Positions 1 through 5,850 of a stretch of 7,409 bases of DNA are shown one piece after another; position 1 is the stretch's first letter, and each line of letters starts with the position of its first letter. The translations under genes were made by a program, and so were the position numbers. Under the pieces are notes generated by a model. The model was not told where the DNA came from. It saw only the letters and a program-made list of their open reading frames with translations, and did not search any database. The DNA comes from Clostridia bacterium (GTDB lineage: Bacteria; Bacillota; Clostridia; Oscillospirales; Acutalibacteraceae). The DNA lies in the NCBI GenBank assembly GCA_017414725.1, contig JAFQKZ010000012.1, positions 1 through 7,409 on the forward strand, given 5' to 3'.

Positions 1-164
1 CCGATGCCGGCGCTACGTTCCCGTATAAAAATAATCCTGATGATAATAATATTCGTATCGCTCCTACGTATCCTGATATTGGTGAGCTCAAAAATGCTAT
101 TGAGATTTTTTGCTTGGTAACTAAAATTGTATATATTAAAAATAAGTTAAATCTAGATGTGTAA
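1..164 (+). CDS. C-terminal fragment of a MocR-type class I (PLP-dependent) aminotransferase
   Basis: The frame beginning at base 3 is open from the window edge to TAA at 162-164 and gives the last 53 residues of a protein that starts outside the window. The fragment opens DAGATFPYKNNPDDNNIRIA and continues with a P-T-Y-P turn and an E-L-K-x-A helix. This G-A-T-[FY]-P-Y ... N-I-R-I-A-P-[ST]-[FY]-P pattern is familiar from the C-terminal small domain of the aminotransferase group often labelled MocR-type or aspartate aminotransferase-like, where the Arg of the I-R-I-A segment is expected to contact the substrate carboxylate. Only the last part of the small domain is present, so the PLP-binding Lys and substrate specificity cannot be judged. 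No clear terminator follows; the next promoter begins about 55 bp downstream. The family call is by remembered pattern, not a search. Confidence 0.72.
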   Translation, partial: DAGATFPYKNNPDDNNIRIAPTYPDIGELKNAIEIFCLVTKIVYIKNKLNLDV

Positions 165-218
165 TTATAAGTGTGATTAATTTTATTACAAATTAAATAC
201 AAATTTTATCAAAATTGT

Positions 219-247
219 TTGACATATTTGTATTAATGTGCTAGAAT
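219..247 (+). promoter_or_regulatory. Sigma-A-type promoter for the small Cys-rich gene
   Basis: A perfect -35 hexamer TTGACA (219-224) is followed by a 17-bp spacer and a -10 hexamer TAGAAT (242-247), one mismatch from TATAAT. Transcription should start near 254, giving a leader of about 40 bases, rich in G and T, before the ATG at 295. An upstream in-frame GTG at 238 overlaps this -10 region and would not be in the transcript, so it is not the start codon. Confidence 0.8.
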
Positions 248-294
248 ATGGTGGATTTTGTTGGTTTTTGAATACTCATAGGGGGTTGGTAATA

Positions 295-537
295 ATGTCT
301 ACTGATTTAGAATTTACGCAAATTTCCGATAACGAAGAGGATTTTATTACGGGTGGAGCACTTTTAGATCTGAATTTACCAACTGAGAAATATACACAAA
401 CGTGTCCTACCCATAAATGTAATTGTGGGAAGTTTGAAGGTATACGTGGACTTTCCAGTTTGAGTGTGTGCGATAATTGTAAGTGGGCGAGAGTTGCCTC
501 CGAAAATTCTGATAAAATTTATTGTTTGAAACAGTAG
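295..537 (+). CDS. Small Cys-rich protein with a double-glycine-type leader (putative secreted peptide precursor)
   Basis: This gene encodes 80 residues. The ATG at 295 is chosen because AGGGGG (280-285) lies 9 bases upstream and the promoter at 219-247 excludes the in-frame GTG at 238. Residues 10-21 read ISDNEEDFITGG. They fit the class II bacteriocin/ABC-exporter leader consensus LSxxELxxIxGG with conservative I for L at the first position and E for L at the sixth. Cleavage after Gly21 would release a 59-residue peptide with six cysteines (C37, C42, C44, C59, C62, C77). No peptidase-containing transporter, modification enzyme or immunity gene is in the window. I do not recognise the mature part as a known family. 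The alternative is a small intracellular metal-binding protein: the C-terminal C-x2-C-K-W ... Y-C arrangement resembles short zinc-ribbon-like proteins, and the GG match could be coincidental. Confidence 0.7.
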   Translation: MSTDLEFTQISDNEEDFITGGALLDLNLPTEKYTQTCPTHKCNCGKFEGIRGLSSLSVCDNCKWARVASENSDKIYCLKQ

Positions 538-812
538 AATATAGTAGAAATATAATTTATTTCGAAATCTCTCTGGACAAAACCATACAGAAAGAGGTTA
601 TAGATATTTGAATGTACTAGAAAACATGCAACCAAAATGGAGTGAAATAAGATACGAATTGATGGTAATGACAAAAATAAAATCCACACGTTGCGAAAGC
701 AAAGAAATAGAAAATAACAAAAAAAGAGCAACAGGAAATGCAATGCTTGAAATCTAAAGAACACAGAAGATATTTTCAAGAGAACTGCCTAAACAATAAA
801 CTTCCTGAAAAA

Positions 813-981
813 CGAGCCTGTAAAAAGAAAAAACTATGATAGTCATTACTTGGTTTGTGAATAACAGTTCAGGACACACAAGTTACGGACAATCCGAACT
901 ATTAACGCATAACTGTTTGAAAGTTATGCTTACATAGAAAAAACTATTTTCTCTTTTTACAGAAATTATTTTGCAGGCTCG
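813..981. ncRNA. Candidate structured RNA or inverted-repeat element, multi-branched
   Basis: The outer arms pair over a long distance. CGAGCCTG (813-820) is complementary to 974-981, and the overlapping CTGTAAAAAGA (818-828) is perfectly complementary to 952-962, an 11-bp helix. The two share 818-820, so they are either stacked with a 14-base bulge or are alternative pairings. Inside, CTATG (834-838) pairs with CATAG (933-937). Two local hairpins follow: AGTT-a-CGGA (881-889) with TCCG-AACT (893-900) around a CAA loop, and a perfect 8-bp stem GCATAACT (907-914) / AGTTATGC (922-929) with a 7-base loop. A 12-base direct repeat AGAAAAAACTAT occurs at 826-837 and 936-947. The strand is not determined and no promoter or terminator was seen. 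It does not match 6S, SRP, RNase P or tmRNA signatures that I can recall. A degenerate small mobile element is the main alternative. Confidence 0.35.
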
Positions 982-1357
982 AAAAAATTCAATAGTTATG
1001 ACATAAGAGTGAAATATAAAAACTTATGGACCTAAAAAATCCAAAGCAAAACGAGATCGGAAATTGAACCATATAAAAAATTCATGAAAATTTTGTAATT
1101 TTGAGCTCTTGCCCTGATTTCGTAGGAAATCTACTGTAAAAGCGAAGAATTAGTAAAAAACAGAGAGAACAACCGAAATCCAAAATTGCAGAATGTATTT
1201 TCACCAAAGCTATACAATCTTATAGATTATCTAGCCCACGACTCGCAACAAAATTACTATACTGCCATTCAGGGCCATTGAAAAGCAAATCAGATTTATT
1301 CGTATTTTAACATATTTTATTATTTTACTATTTAAATCTTTGTAATATGGCTGTTCA

Positions 1358-1516
1358 GAGTGCCCTTAAAGAATTGAAAAAGAAAGCTAAGGTAAAAAAG
1401 AAAAAAGAGCGAGAAGATGTTTAAGGTGTTTGAACGAAGTTTTGCAAGAGAAAATTCATTGAAAGCAAAAACAAAAACACCTGTTCCTTTCTCTTCCTGT
1501 TCTTTAGGGGGCACTC
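1358..1516. ncRNA. Candidate rod-shaped structured RNA or long imperfect inverted repeat
   Basis: Five nested helices on one axis can be drawn by eye. GAGTGCCC (1358-1365) pairs with 1509-1516, TAAAGAA (1367-1373) with 1500-1506, AGAAAG (1381-1386) with 1487-1492, AGGTGTTT (1424-1431) with 1475-1482, and TTTTGC (1440-1445) with 1465-1470. They leave a large asymmetric A-rich internal loop at 1387-1423. The result is a rod of about 160 bases, loosely like 6S RNA in size and outline, but I see no convincing 6S sequence signature. The strand is unresolved; no clean promoter was found on either side. The remaining possibility is a decayed element with terminal inverted repeats. A 25-codon Lys-rich ORF (1347-1424) overlaps it but has no ribosome binding site. 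Confidence 0.33.
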
Positions 1517-1634
1517 CGCCTGCGGTATTGTCTTAAAGCATTTTCTACGGTTTACGGTGTTTTTTTCAGATCTATAATTTTTATATTTTGCAGAAAGTCT
1601 GTTGTGTTTTTTTATATTATAATAAAACAAAAAA

Positions 1635-1708
1635 TGGCTGCGGAAGAAGGATTCGAACCCTCACAAACAGAGTCAGAGTCTGCTGTGCTACCGTTACACC
1701 ATTCCGCA
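1635..1708 (-). tRNA. tRNA-Gln (anticodon CUG)
   Basis: Read on the minus strand, the gene has a 7-bp acceptor stem TGCGGAA / TTCCGCA, discriminator G and encoded CCA (1635-1637). The D arm is GTGT/GCAC and the anticodon stem GCAGA/TCTGT. The loop CTCTGAC places anticodon CTG at 1674-1676, and the T loop is TTCGAAT. U1-A72 and G73 agree with glutamine identity. A T-rich run directly after CCA (complement of 1621-1634) may help end transcription. It lies 63 bp downstream of tRNA-Leu and is probably cotranscribed with it. An isoacceptor reading only CAG is a little unexpected in so AT-rich a genome, which should also carry a UUG tRNA elsewhere. Confidence 0.95.
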
Positions 1709-1771
1709 GTATATAAAAATATTTATAAGAAACAACAAAATATTTTATAATTTATTATTTCTTATAAAATT

Positions 1772-1858
1772 TGGTACCGGTGGCCGGACTTGAACCGGCA
1801 CGATATTGCTATCGAGGGATTTTAAGTCCCTTGCGTCTACCTATTCCGCCACACCGGC
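1772..1858 (-). tRNA. tRNA-Leu (anticodon UAA)
   Basis: This is a class II tRNA on the minus strand. The acceptor stem is GCCGGTG / CACCGGT (first pair G-U), with discriminator A and encoded CCA (1772-1774). The anticodon stem is AGGGA/TCCCT and the loop CTTAAAA gives anticodon TAA at 1822-1824. The long variable arm CGATA-GCAA-TATCG and the T loop TTCAAGT complete the leucine-type fold. It is the first gene behind the promoter at 1878-1906 and is followed by tRNA-Gln. Confidence 0.96.
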
Positions 1859-1877
1859 AGTTTACATAACGTAAAAT

Positions 1878-1906
1878 ATTATGTAATAATTTGCAAACAA
1901 AGTCAA
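1878..1906 (-). promoter_or_regulatory. Sigma-A-type promoter of the tRNA-Leu/tRNA-Gln pair
   Basis: On the minus strand, TTGACT (complement of 1901-1906) is followed by a 17-bp spacer and CATAAT (complement of 1878-1883). Each hexamer has one mismatch from consensus. The expected start near 1871 is about 13 bases before the 5' end of mature tRNA-Leu, a normal distance for a tRNA operon. Confidence 0.75.
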
Positions 1907-1944
1907 TTATGATTTATTTAATTTATGGTTAAATTTGAGATTTG

Positions 1945-1975
1945 ATATGCTGTTTTTTTAATAGCATATTTTTTT
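1945..1975 (+). terminator. Intrinsic-terminator-like hairpin upstream of pdaB
   Basis: ATATGCT (1945-1951) and AGCATAT (1963-1969) form a perfect 7-bp stem around an 11-base T-rich loop, and the 3' arm runs into a T tract ending at 1975. The orientation suits plus-strand transcripts. The stem has only two G-C pairs, so it would be weak. No plus-strand gene precedes it, so it may simply block read-through into pdaB. Its 3' arm overlaps the candidate sporulation promoter at 1964-1992. Confidence 0.4.
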
Positions 1976-1992
1976 AAATTATTACGTATAAA
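1964..1992 (+). promoter_or_regulatory. Possible sigma-E-like promoter of the sporulation block
   Basis: GCATATT (1964-1970), 14 bp, then CGTATAAA (1985-1992) resembles the mother-cell sigma-E arrangement known from Bacillus (about KMATATT, 14-15 bp, CATACAnT). The -35 part and spacing fit well; the -10 part fits only partly. A start near 1999 would leave a very short leader before AGGAGG at 2001-2006. The inference rests mainly on the genes downstream being mother-cell sporulation genes in known spore formers. Confidence 0.3.
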
Positions 1993-2017
1993 TTCTCACA
2001 AGGAGGATTTGATACTA

Positions 2018-2770
2018 ATGAAAGTCTGGGTATTAAACCGAAAGAAATTATTAATACTGGCGAGTTGCGTGATTATACCTGTAATAAGCGCACTTGGATA
2101 CACTGGTAATAAAATATTACGTGCACAAGAACGAAAGTTACCTATATATTGTGTTGACAAGAAAGACAAAGTAGTTAGCTTGTCTTTTGACGCCGCGTGG
2201 GGCAACGAACAGACGCAGACTCTTTTAGATATCTTAAAAGAAAAAGATGTAAAGAGTACGTTTTTTTTGGTGGGATTTTGGGCAGAGAAATATCCTGAAT
2301 CTGTGAAGTCTATAGCAGAAGCCGGGCACGACGTAGGAAATCATTCTGATACTCACCCGCATTTGAGTAAACTCGAAAAAAACAAAATAACTTCACAAAT
2401 TGAAGATTGCAATAAAAAAATAGAAAACGCAGGAGCACCGAGACCGATTTTATTTAGACCTCCGTATGGTGACTATAATAATCTTGTAGTTGAAACGACT
2501 AACGACTTAAACATGCATTGTATACAGTGGGACATAGACAGCCTGGATTGGAAAGATCCGACGCCGGATGAAATGGTACAGAAAATCAAGAAAAAGCTCA
2601 GACCCGGATCTATAATTCTGATGCACAACGGAGCTAAAAACACACCTGAAGCGTTGCCGAAAATTATAGACATGATTAAAAGCGAGGGATATCAAATCGT
2701 TCCTATATCGGAAATTATTTACAAAGAAAATTATGTTATAGACACTCAGGGAAAACAAAAACAAAATTAA
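2018..2770 (+). CDS. pdaB: PdaB-type sporulation polysaccharide deacetylase
   Basis: This is a 250-residue membrane-anchored protein of the NodB-fold carbohydrate esterase group. Residues 9-30 form one hydrophobic N-terminal segment (signal anchor), followed by the PdaB-like start of the domain at L-P-I-Y-C-V (41-46). Visible motifs are S-F-D-A-A-W-G (56-62, with D58), G-N-H-S-D-T-H (107-113, with H109 and H113), R-P-P-Y-G-D-Y (147-153), D-S-L-D-W (174-178) and I-L-M-H-N-G (200-205). Classical NodB enzymes have D-D in the first motif; A59 replaces the second Asp here, as I recall for PdaB itself, so catalytic activity is uncertain. The family is required for late spore stability in Bacillus. 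I prefer ATG at 2018, 11 bases after AGGAGG (2001-2006), over the in-frame TTG at 2009, which is only 2 bases from it. Length matches Bacillus PdaB closely. It is the first gene of the block; sipL follows after 31 bp. Confidence 0.9.
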   Translation: MKVWVLNRKKLLILASCVIIPVISALGYTGNKILRAQERKLPIYCVDKKDKVVSLSFDAAWGNEQTQTLLDILKEKDVKSTFFLVGFWAEKYPESVKSIAEAGHDVGNHSDTHPHLSKLEKNKITSQIEDCNKKIENAGAPRPILFRPPYGDYNNLVVETTNDLNMHCIQWDIDSLDWKDPTPDEMVQKIKKKLRPGSIILMHNGAKNTPEALPKIIDMIKSEGYQIVPISEIIYKENYVIDTQGKQKQN

Positions 2771-2801
2771 ATTCAAATATTTTATTTAGGAGAGATTATT
2801 A

Positions 2802-4337
2802 GTGAACTATGATATTACCAAAGAGATATTATCTGTTAGGGACTTAGTTTATGATGGCACAAAAGAAGTTCCGATAGATTTAGACTTTTCGTTACCTGAT
2901 TACTGTCCGGATATACAGAAAATTCTAAAATGTAGAGTTTCTCCGGAAATTTTTTCGAGAAATATATCAGGTGACAGGTTAAACATAGAAGGCTCTGCAA
3001 AAATACGTGTTTTATATATTAACTGTGATAATAATAATATCAGAAGTTGCGAGAATAATATTCCGTTTTCATGTTCTATAGATATTAAAAACACACCTGA
3101 AAATTATTTAGATATTATTAGTACAAAATTAGAATACGTAAATTGTAGAGCTATTAGTCCGAGAAAACTTGATATTCACGGTGCGATTTCTATTTATGTC
3201 CAAATTTACAATAAAAATAATTTAGAGATCTCGACAAAAGTAAATTCTGATGATATTCAACAGAAAAAAATAGATTTAGATTTAAATAATTTAGTTTCTA
3301 TGGGTCAACAACAGTTTTCTATAAATGAAGTTTTGGAATTACCTGAGAACAAACCTGCTCCTGAGAGTATTATAAATTCAAATATTAATTTAATTATAAA
3401 TAATTACAAAAACATGAAAAATAAGACTGTAATAAAAGGAAATTTAATTATAAAAATTTTATATATACATGATTTGAGTACAGGGCAGACTGATAATCTC
3501 GAATATACTATACCTATTAGTCAAGTCATAGATGTTCCCGGAATAGACGAAAATACTATGTGTGTGATAAATTCAAGTATTTTAAGTCACGAAGAAATCA
3601 TAACTTCAAGTAATAATTCGAATTTAATTTCATGTGATATAAAAATTTTCGCAGGTGTTTCAGGATATATTCCAAAAGAAATTTCTGTAATCTCAGATGT
3701 TTACTCTACAGATTATAATCTTGATATATTAAATAAAAATACTAAAATCAGTTATTTAATAGACAAAATATCAGAAAATATTACTAAAAATTTCAATATT
3801 TCTCTTGGCGATTCGAAAGTATCAAAAATTATAGATATCTGGACAGATAATTTTACCAATAATCATATAATTTCAGATAACAATTTGAATTTAAAAAATA
3901 AAATTAATATTTGTATTTTATATCTGGATGATCAAGAAAATCCGATATATACAGAAAGAGTCGTAGAATTTGATTACTCTAAATTAATTAATAATAATAT
4001 AAACAAAATTACCAATAATTTAAAATTTATACCTGAAAATATTAATTATAATTTAAGTAATAATAACTCTGACATAGATCTAAAAATTGATTTTGTGATA
4101 TTGGGCGAGATTTATAATAATACGAATTTTAATATGATTACGGATATTATTACTGACGAGTCCAAAAATATCGAAAAAGATAATAGTTCGTTAATAATTT
4201 ATTATGCAAACAAAGACGAAAAAATTTGGGATATAGCGCGAAAATATCATAGTTCTCCGGAAATTATAAAAAACGAAAATAATCTGTCAGACGATATTAT
4301 TTTAAATAATTCTATGATATTAATTCCGGTAAAATAA
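2802..4337 (+). CDS. sipL: SipL-type SpoIVA-interacting spore coat protein (SPOCS/DUF3794 repeats plus LysM)
   Basis: The protein has 511 residues, starting at GTG 7 bases after AGGAGAG (2788-2794). The N-terminus carries the SPOCS/DUF3794 signature: E-V-P-I-D-L-D-F (22-29) then L-P-D-Y-C-P-D-I (31-38). Related segments recur at roughly 166-270 and 275-395. A C-terminal LysM occupies about 466-509, recognisable from I-W-D-I-A-R-K-Y (475-482) and the closing L-I-P-V (507-510), although the usual G-D-T is replaced by D-E-K. In Clostridioides difficile, SipL binds SpoIVA through its LysM domain and is needed for the coat to surround the forespore. It is the functional counterpart of Bacillus SpoVID. 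Placement 34 bp before spoIVA supports that role here. Composition is strikingly rich in Asn, Ile and Lys, with Asn runs at 397-399 and 420-422, beyond its neighbours. A generic DUF3794-LysM paralogue is the alternative. Confidence 0.85.
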   Translation: MNYDITKEILSVRDLVYDGTKEVPIDLDFSLPDYCPDIQKILKCRVSPEIFSRNISGDRLNIEGSAKIRVLYINCDNNNIRSCENNIPFSCSIDIKNTPENYLDIISTKLEYVNCRAISPRKLDIHGAISIYVQIYNKNNLEISTKVNSDDIQQKKIDLDLNNLVSMGQQQFSINEVLELPENKPAPESIINSNINLIINNYKNMKNKTVIKGNLIIKILYIHDLSTGQTDNLEYTIPISQVIDVPGIDENTMCVINSSILSHEEIITSSNNSNLISCDIKIFAGVSGYIPKEISVISDVYSTDYNLDILNKNTKISYLIDKISENITKNFNISLGDSKVSKIIDIWTDNFTNNHIISDNNLNLKNKINICILYLDDQENPIYTERVVEFDYSKLINNNINKITNNLKFIPENINYNLSNNNSDIDLKIDFVILGEIYNNTNFNMITDIITDESKNIEKDNSSLIIYYANKDEKIWDIARKYHSSPEIIKNENNLSDDIILNNSMILIPVK

Positions 4338-4356
4338 TTAAATTTTTAGAAAATTC

Positions 4357-4362
4357 AGGAGG
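4357..4362 (+). promoter_or_regulatory. Ribosome binding site that decides the spoIVA start
   Basis: AGGAGG at 4357-4362 is followed by two in-frame TTG codons. The first (4366) is 3 bases away, too close for normal initiation; the second (4372) is 9 bases away and gives the N-terminus expected for SpoIVA. Confidence 0.75.
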
Positions 4363-4371
4363 ATTTTGAAT

Positions 4372-5850
4372 TTGGAAGAACGTAATATTTATCAGGATAT
4401 ATCTGAAAGAACTAACGGTGATATTTACATAGGCGTTGTCGGTCCCGTCAGAACAGGTAAATCAACTTTTATTAAAAAATTCATGGACACTTTAGTTATA
4501 CCTAATATATCAGATCCCGGTCAGAGAGAACGTGCTGTCGATGAGCTTCCGCAGTCTGCTGCCGGTCGGACTATCATGACAACTGAACCGAAGTTTATTC
4601 CTGAAGATGCCGTTGAAGTAAACATAAATAATTCTGCAAGTTTTAAAACAAGAATGATAGATTGCGTAGGATATATTATACCGAGTGCTTTGGGATACAT
4701 AGAAAACGACTCACCCAGAATGGTCATGACACCATGGTATGAAGAAGAAATTCCGTTTAATATGGCTGCTGAAATCGGTACAAAAAAAGTCATAACCGAT
4801 CACTCTACCGTAGGGCTGGTAATAACAACCGACGGCAGTATAAGTGAACTCGATCGTTTTGAGTACGAAGAGGCTGAAGAAAGAGTAATAAACGAACTCA
4901 AAGAAATAAATAAACCGTTTGTGATTTTGCTAAACAGTATGTATCCGTATTCGCAACCCGTTAAAGAACTATCTGAAAAACTTTCCGAAAAATATCAAGT
5001 TCCGATTGTACCTGTAAATTGTAACGAGCTCGACGAAAACGAAATCAAAAGAATCTTGGCAGAATTATTATTTGAGTTTCCGATTCGAGAAATAAAAATA
5101 GATATTCCCAGATGGCTTGCTCCGCTCGAGAAAAATCATTGGCTTCGCGAGTCTATATATTCGTGTATTTCAAACACAGCAAAAAATATATCTAAAATCA
5201 GCGAAACTCAAAAAATTATAGAAAGCCTGTTAGATTGCAAATATATAAAATCTGCTGAGATTACTTCTATAGATCTGGGAAAAGGAACAATAAATATATC
5301 TGTAATTTTGCACCCGGATTTGTTCTTTAAAATTCTCGCAGAAAAAACAGGTATAGAAGTCCAAGACGAGTGCTCGCTCATGAATTGCATGTCTGATCTT
5401 TCAAATTTGCGCCAGAAATACTCTCGAATCGCCGAAGCTTATGACGAAGTCAACGAATCAGGCTACGGAATAGTAATGCCAACCATGGAAGAGCTGAGTT
5501 TAGCCGAACCTGAAATAATTAAACAAAACGGTAAATACGGTGTTAGATTAAAAGCTTCCGCGCCGTCAGTACACATGATGAAAACAAATATCATGACCGA
5601 AGTCACGCCAATAGTCGGCTCCGAACAGCAATCCGAAGAATTAATCATGTATCTAATGCGTGAATTTGAAGAAAACCCGGGCAAAATCTGGGAATCCAAT
5701 ATTTTTGGGAAATCCCTGCACGAGCTCGTCAACGAAGGTCTTCACAATAAATTATATCGTATGCCTCCGGAAGCTCGCACAAAGATTAAAGAAACTATCG
5801 AAAGAGTTATCAACGAGGGTTGTAATGGTCTGATTTGTATTATTATTTGA
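4372..5850 (+). CDS. spoIVA: Stage IV sporulation protein A, spore coat morphogenetic ATPase
   Basis: SpoIVA polymerises on the mother-cell face of the outer forespore membrane, using ATP hydrolysis, to form the base on which the coat assembles. From TTG 4372 the protein has 492 residues, the length of Bacillus subtilis SpoIVA, and runs in register with it: M-E-E-R-N-I-Y-Q-D-I matches MEKVDIFKDI. The Walker A motif G-P-V-R-T-G-K-S has its Lys at position 30. The sensor Thr pair T70-T71 (M-T-T-E-P-K-F) and Walker B Asp D97 (M-I-D-C-V-G-Y) fall at the same numbers as in Bacillus. The middle domain (about 240-380) diverges most. The C-terminal region keeps P-E-I-I-K-Q, G-V-R-L-K-A, S-E-E-L and the terminal hydrophobic G-L-I-C-I-I-I needed for assembly. 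It is the last gene of the block, directly downstream of its partner sipL. Its stop overlaps the convergent lipoprotein gene by 8 bp. Confidence 0.97.
   Translation: MEERNIYQDISERTNGDIYIGVVGPVRTGKSTFIKKFMDTLVIPNISDPGQRERAVDELPQSAAGRTIMTTEPKFIPEDAVEVNINNSASFKTRMIDCVGYIIPSALGYIENDSPRMVMTPWYEEEIPFNMAAEIGTKKVITDHSTVGLVITTDGSISELDRFEYEEAEERVINELKEINKPFVILLNSMYPYSQPVKELSEKLSEKYQVPIVPVNCNELDENEIKRILAELLFEFPIREIKIDIPRWLAPLEKNHWLRESIYSCISNTAKNISKISETQKIIESLLDCKYIKSAEITSIDLGKGTINISVILHPDLFFKILAEKTGIEVQDECSLMNCMSDLSNLRQKYSRIAEAYDEVNESGYGIVMPTMEELSLAEPEIIKQNGKYGVRLKASAPSVHMMKTNIMTEVTPIVGSEQQSEELIMYLMREFEENPGKIWESNIFGKSLHELVNEGLHNKLYRMPPEARTKIKETIERVINEGCNGLICIII

Larger units (their letters stand above)
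538..1634. other. Gene-poor tract of about 1.1 kb between the Cys-rich gene and the tRNAs
   Basis: No ORF here has both a credible ribosome binding site and protein-like composition. Open stretches on the minus strand (519-779, 1332-1514, 1421-1630) are low-complexity Phe/Leu-rich or Lys-rich readings of A/T tracts. A plus-strand frame is open from 548 to 757 but has no supported start and is not recognisable. What the tract does hold is secondary structure. A TTGC-GAAA-GCAA GNRA-loop hairpin lies at 691-702, a GATTTC-GTAG-GAAATC hairpin at 1116-1131, and two larger inverted-repeat elements are annotated separately (813-981, 1358-1516). It could be a decayed accessory segment beside tRNA genes or a host for structured RNA. 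Confidence 0.6.

Noticed and set aside
238..294. N-terminal extension of the Cys-rich protein from GTG 238
   Set aside because: The GTG overlaps the -10 region of the promoter and would be upstream of the transcription start; ATG 295 has a good binding site.
468..500. Group II intron 5' end (GTGTGCG-like)
   Set aside because: It lies inside a supported coding region, and no domain V or intron-encoded protein was found.
548..757. Plus-strand open frame of about 69 codons, possibly a decayed transposase
   Set aside because: It has no supported start codon or binding site, and I could not match it to any transposase motif I know.
519..779. 86-codon minus-strand ORF, Phe/Leu-rich
   Set aside because: It has no binding site and low-complexity composition from A-rich sequence on the other strand, and its end overlaps the real gene at 295-537.
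813..981. Retron-type msr/msd RNA
   Set aside because: Outer inverted repeats are suggestive, but no reverse transcriptase gene is nearby.
1347..1424. 25-codon Lys-rich ORF starting ATG GCT GTT
   Set aside because: It has no ribosome binding site and its sequence is explained by an A-rich arm of the structured element.
1568..1620. Terminator hairpin CAGA-aag-TCTG followed by a T run
   Set aside because: A 4-bp stem separated from the T run by several bases is too weak to call.
1332..1630. Minus-strand ORFs of 60 and 69 codons
   Set aside because: Both are overlapping readings of the inverted-repeat region without binding sites or protein-like composition.
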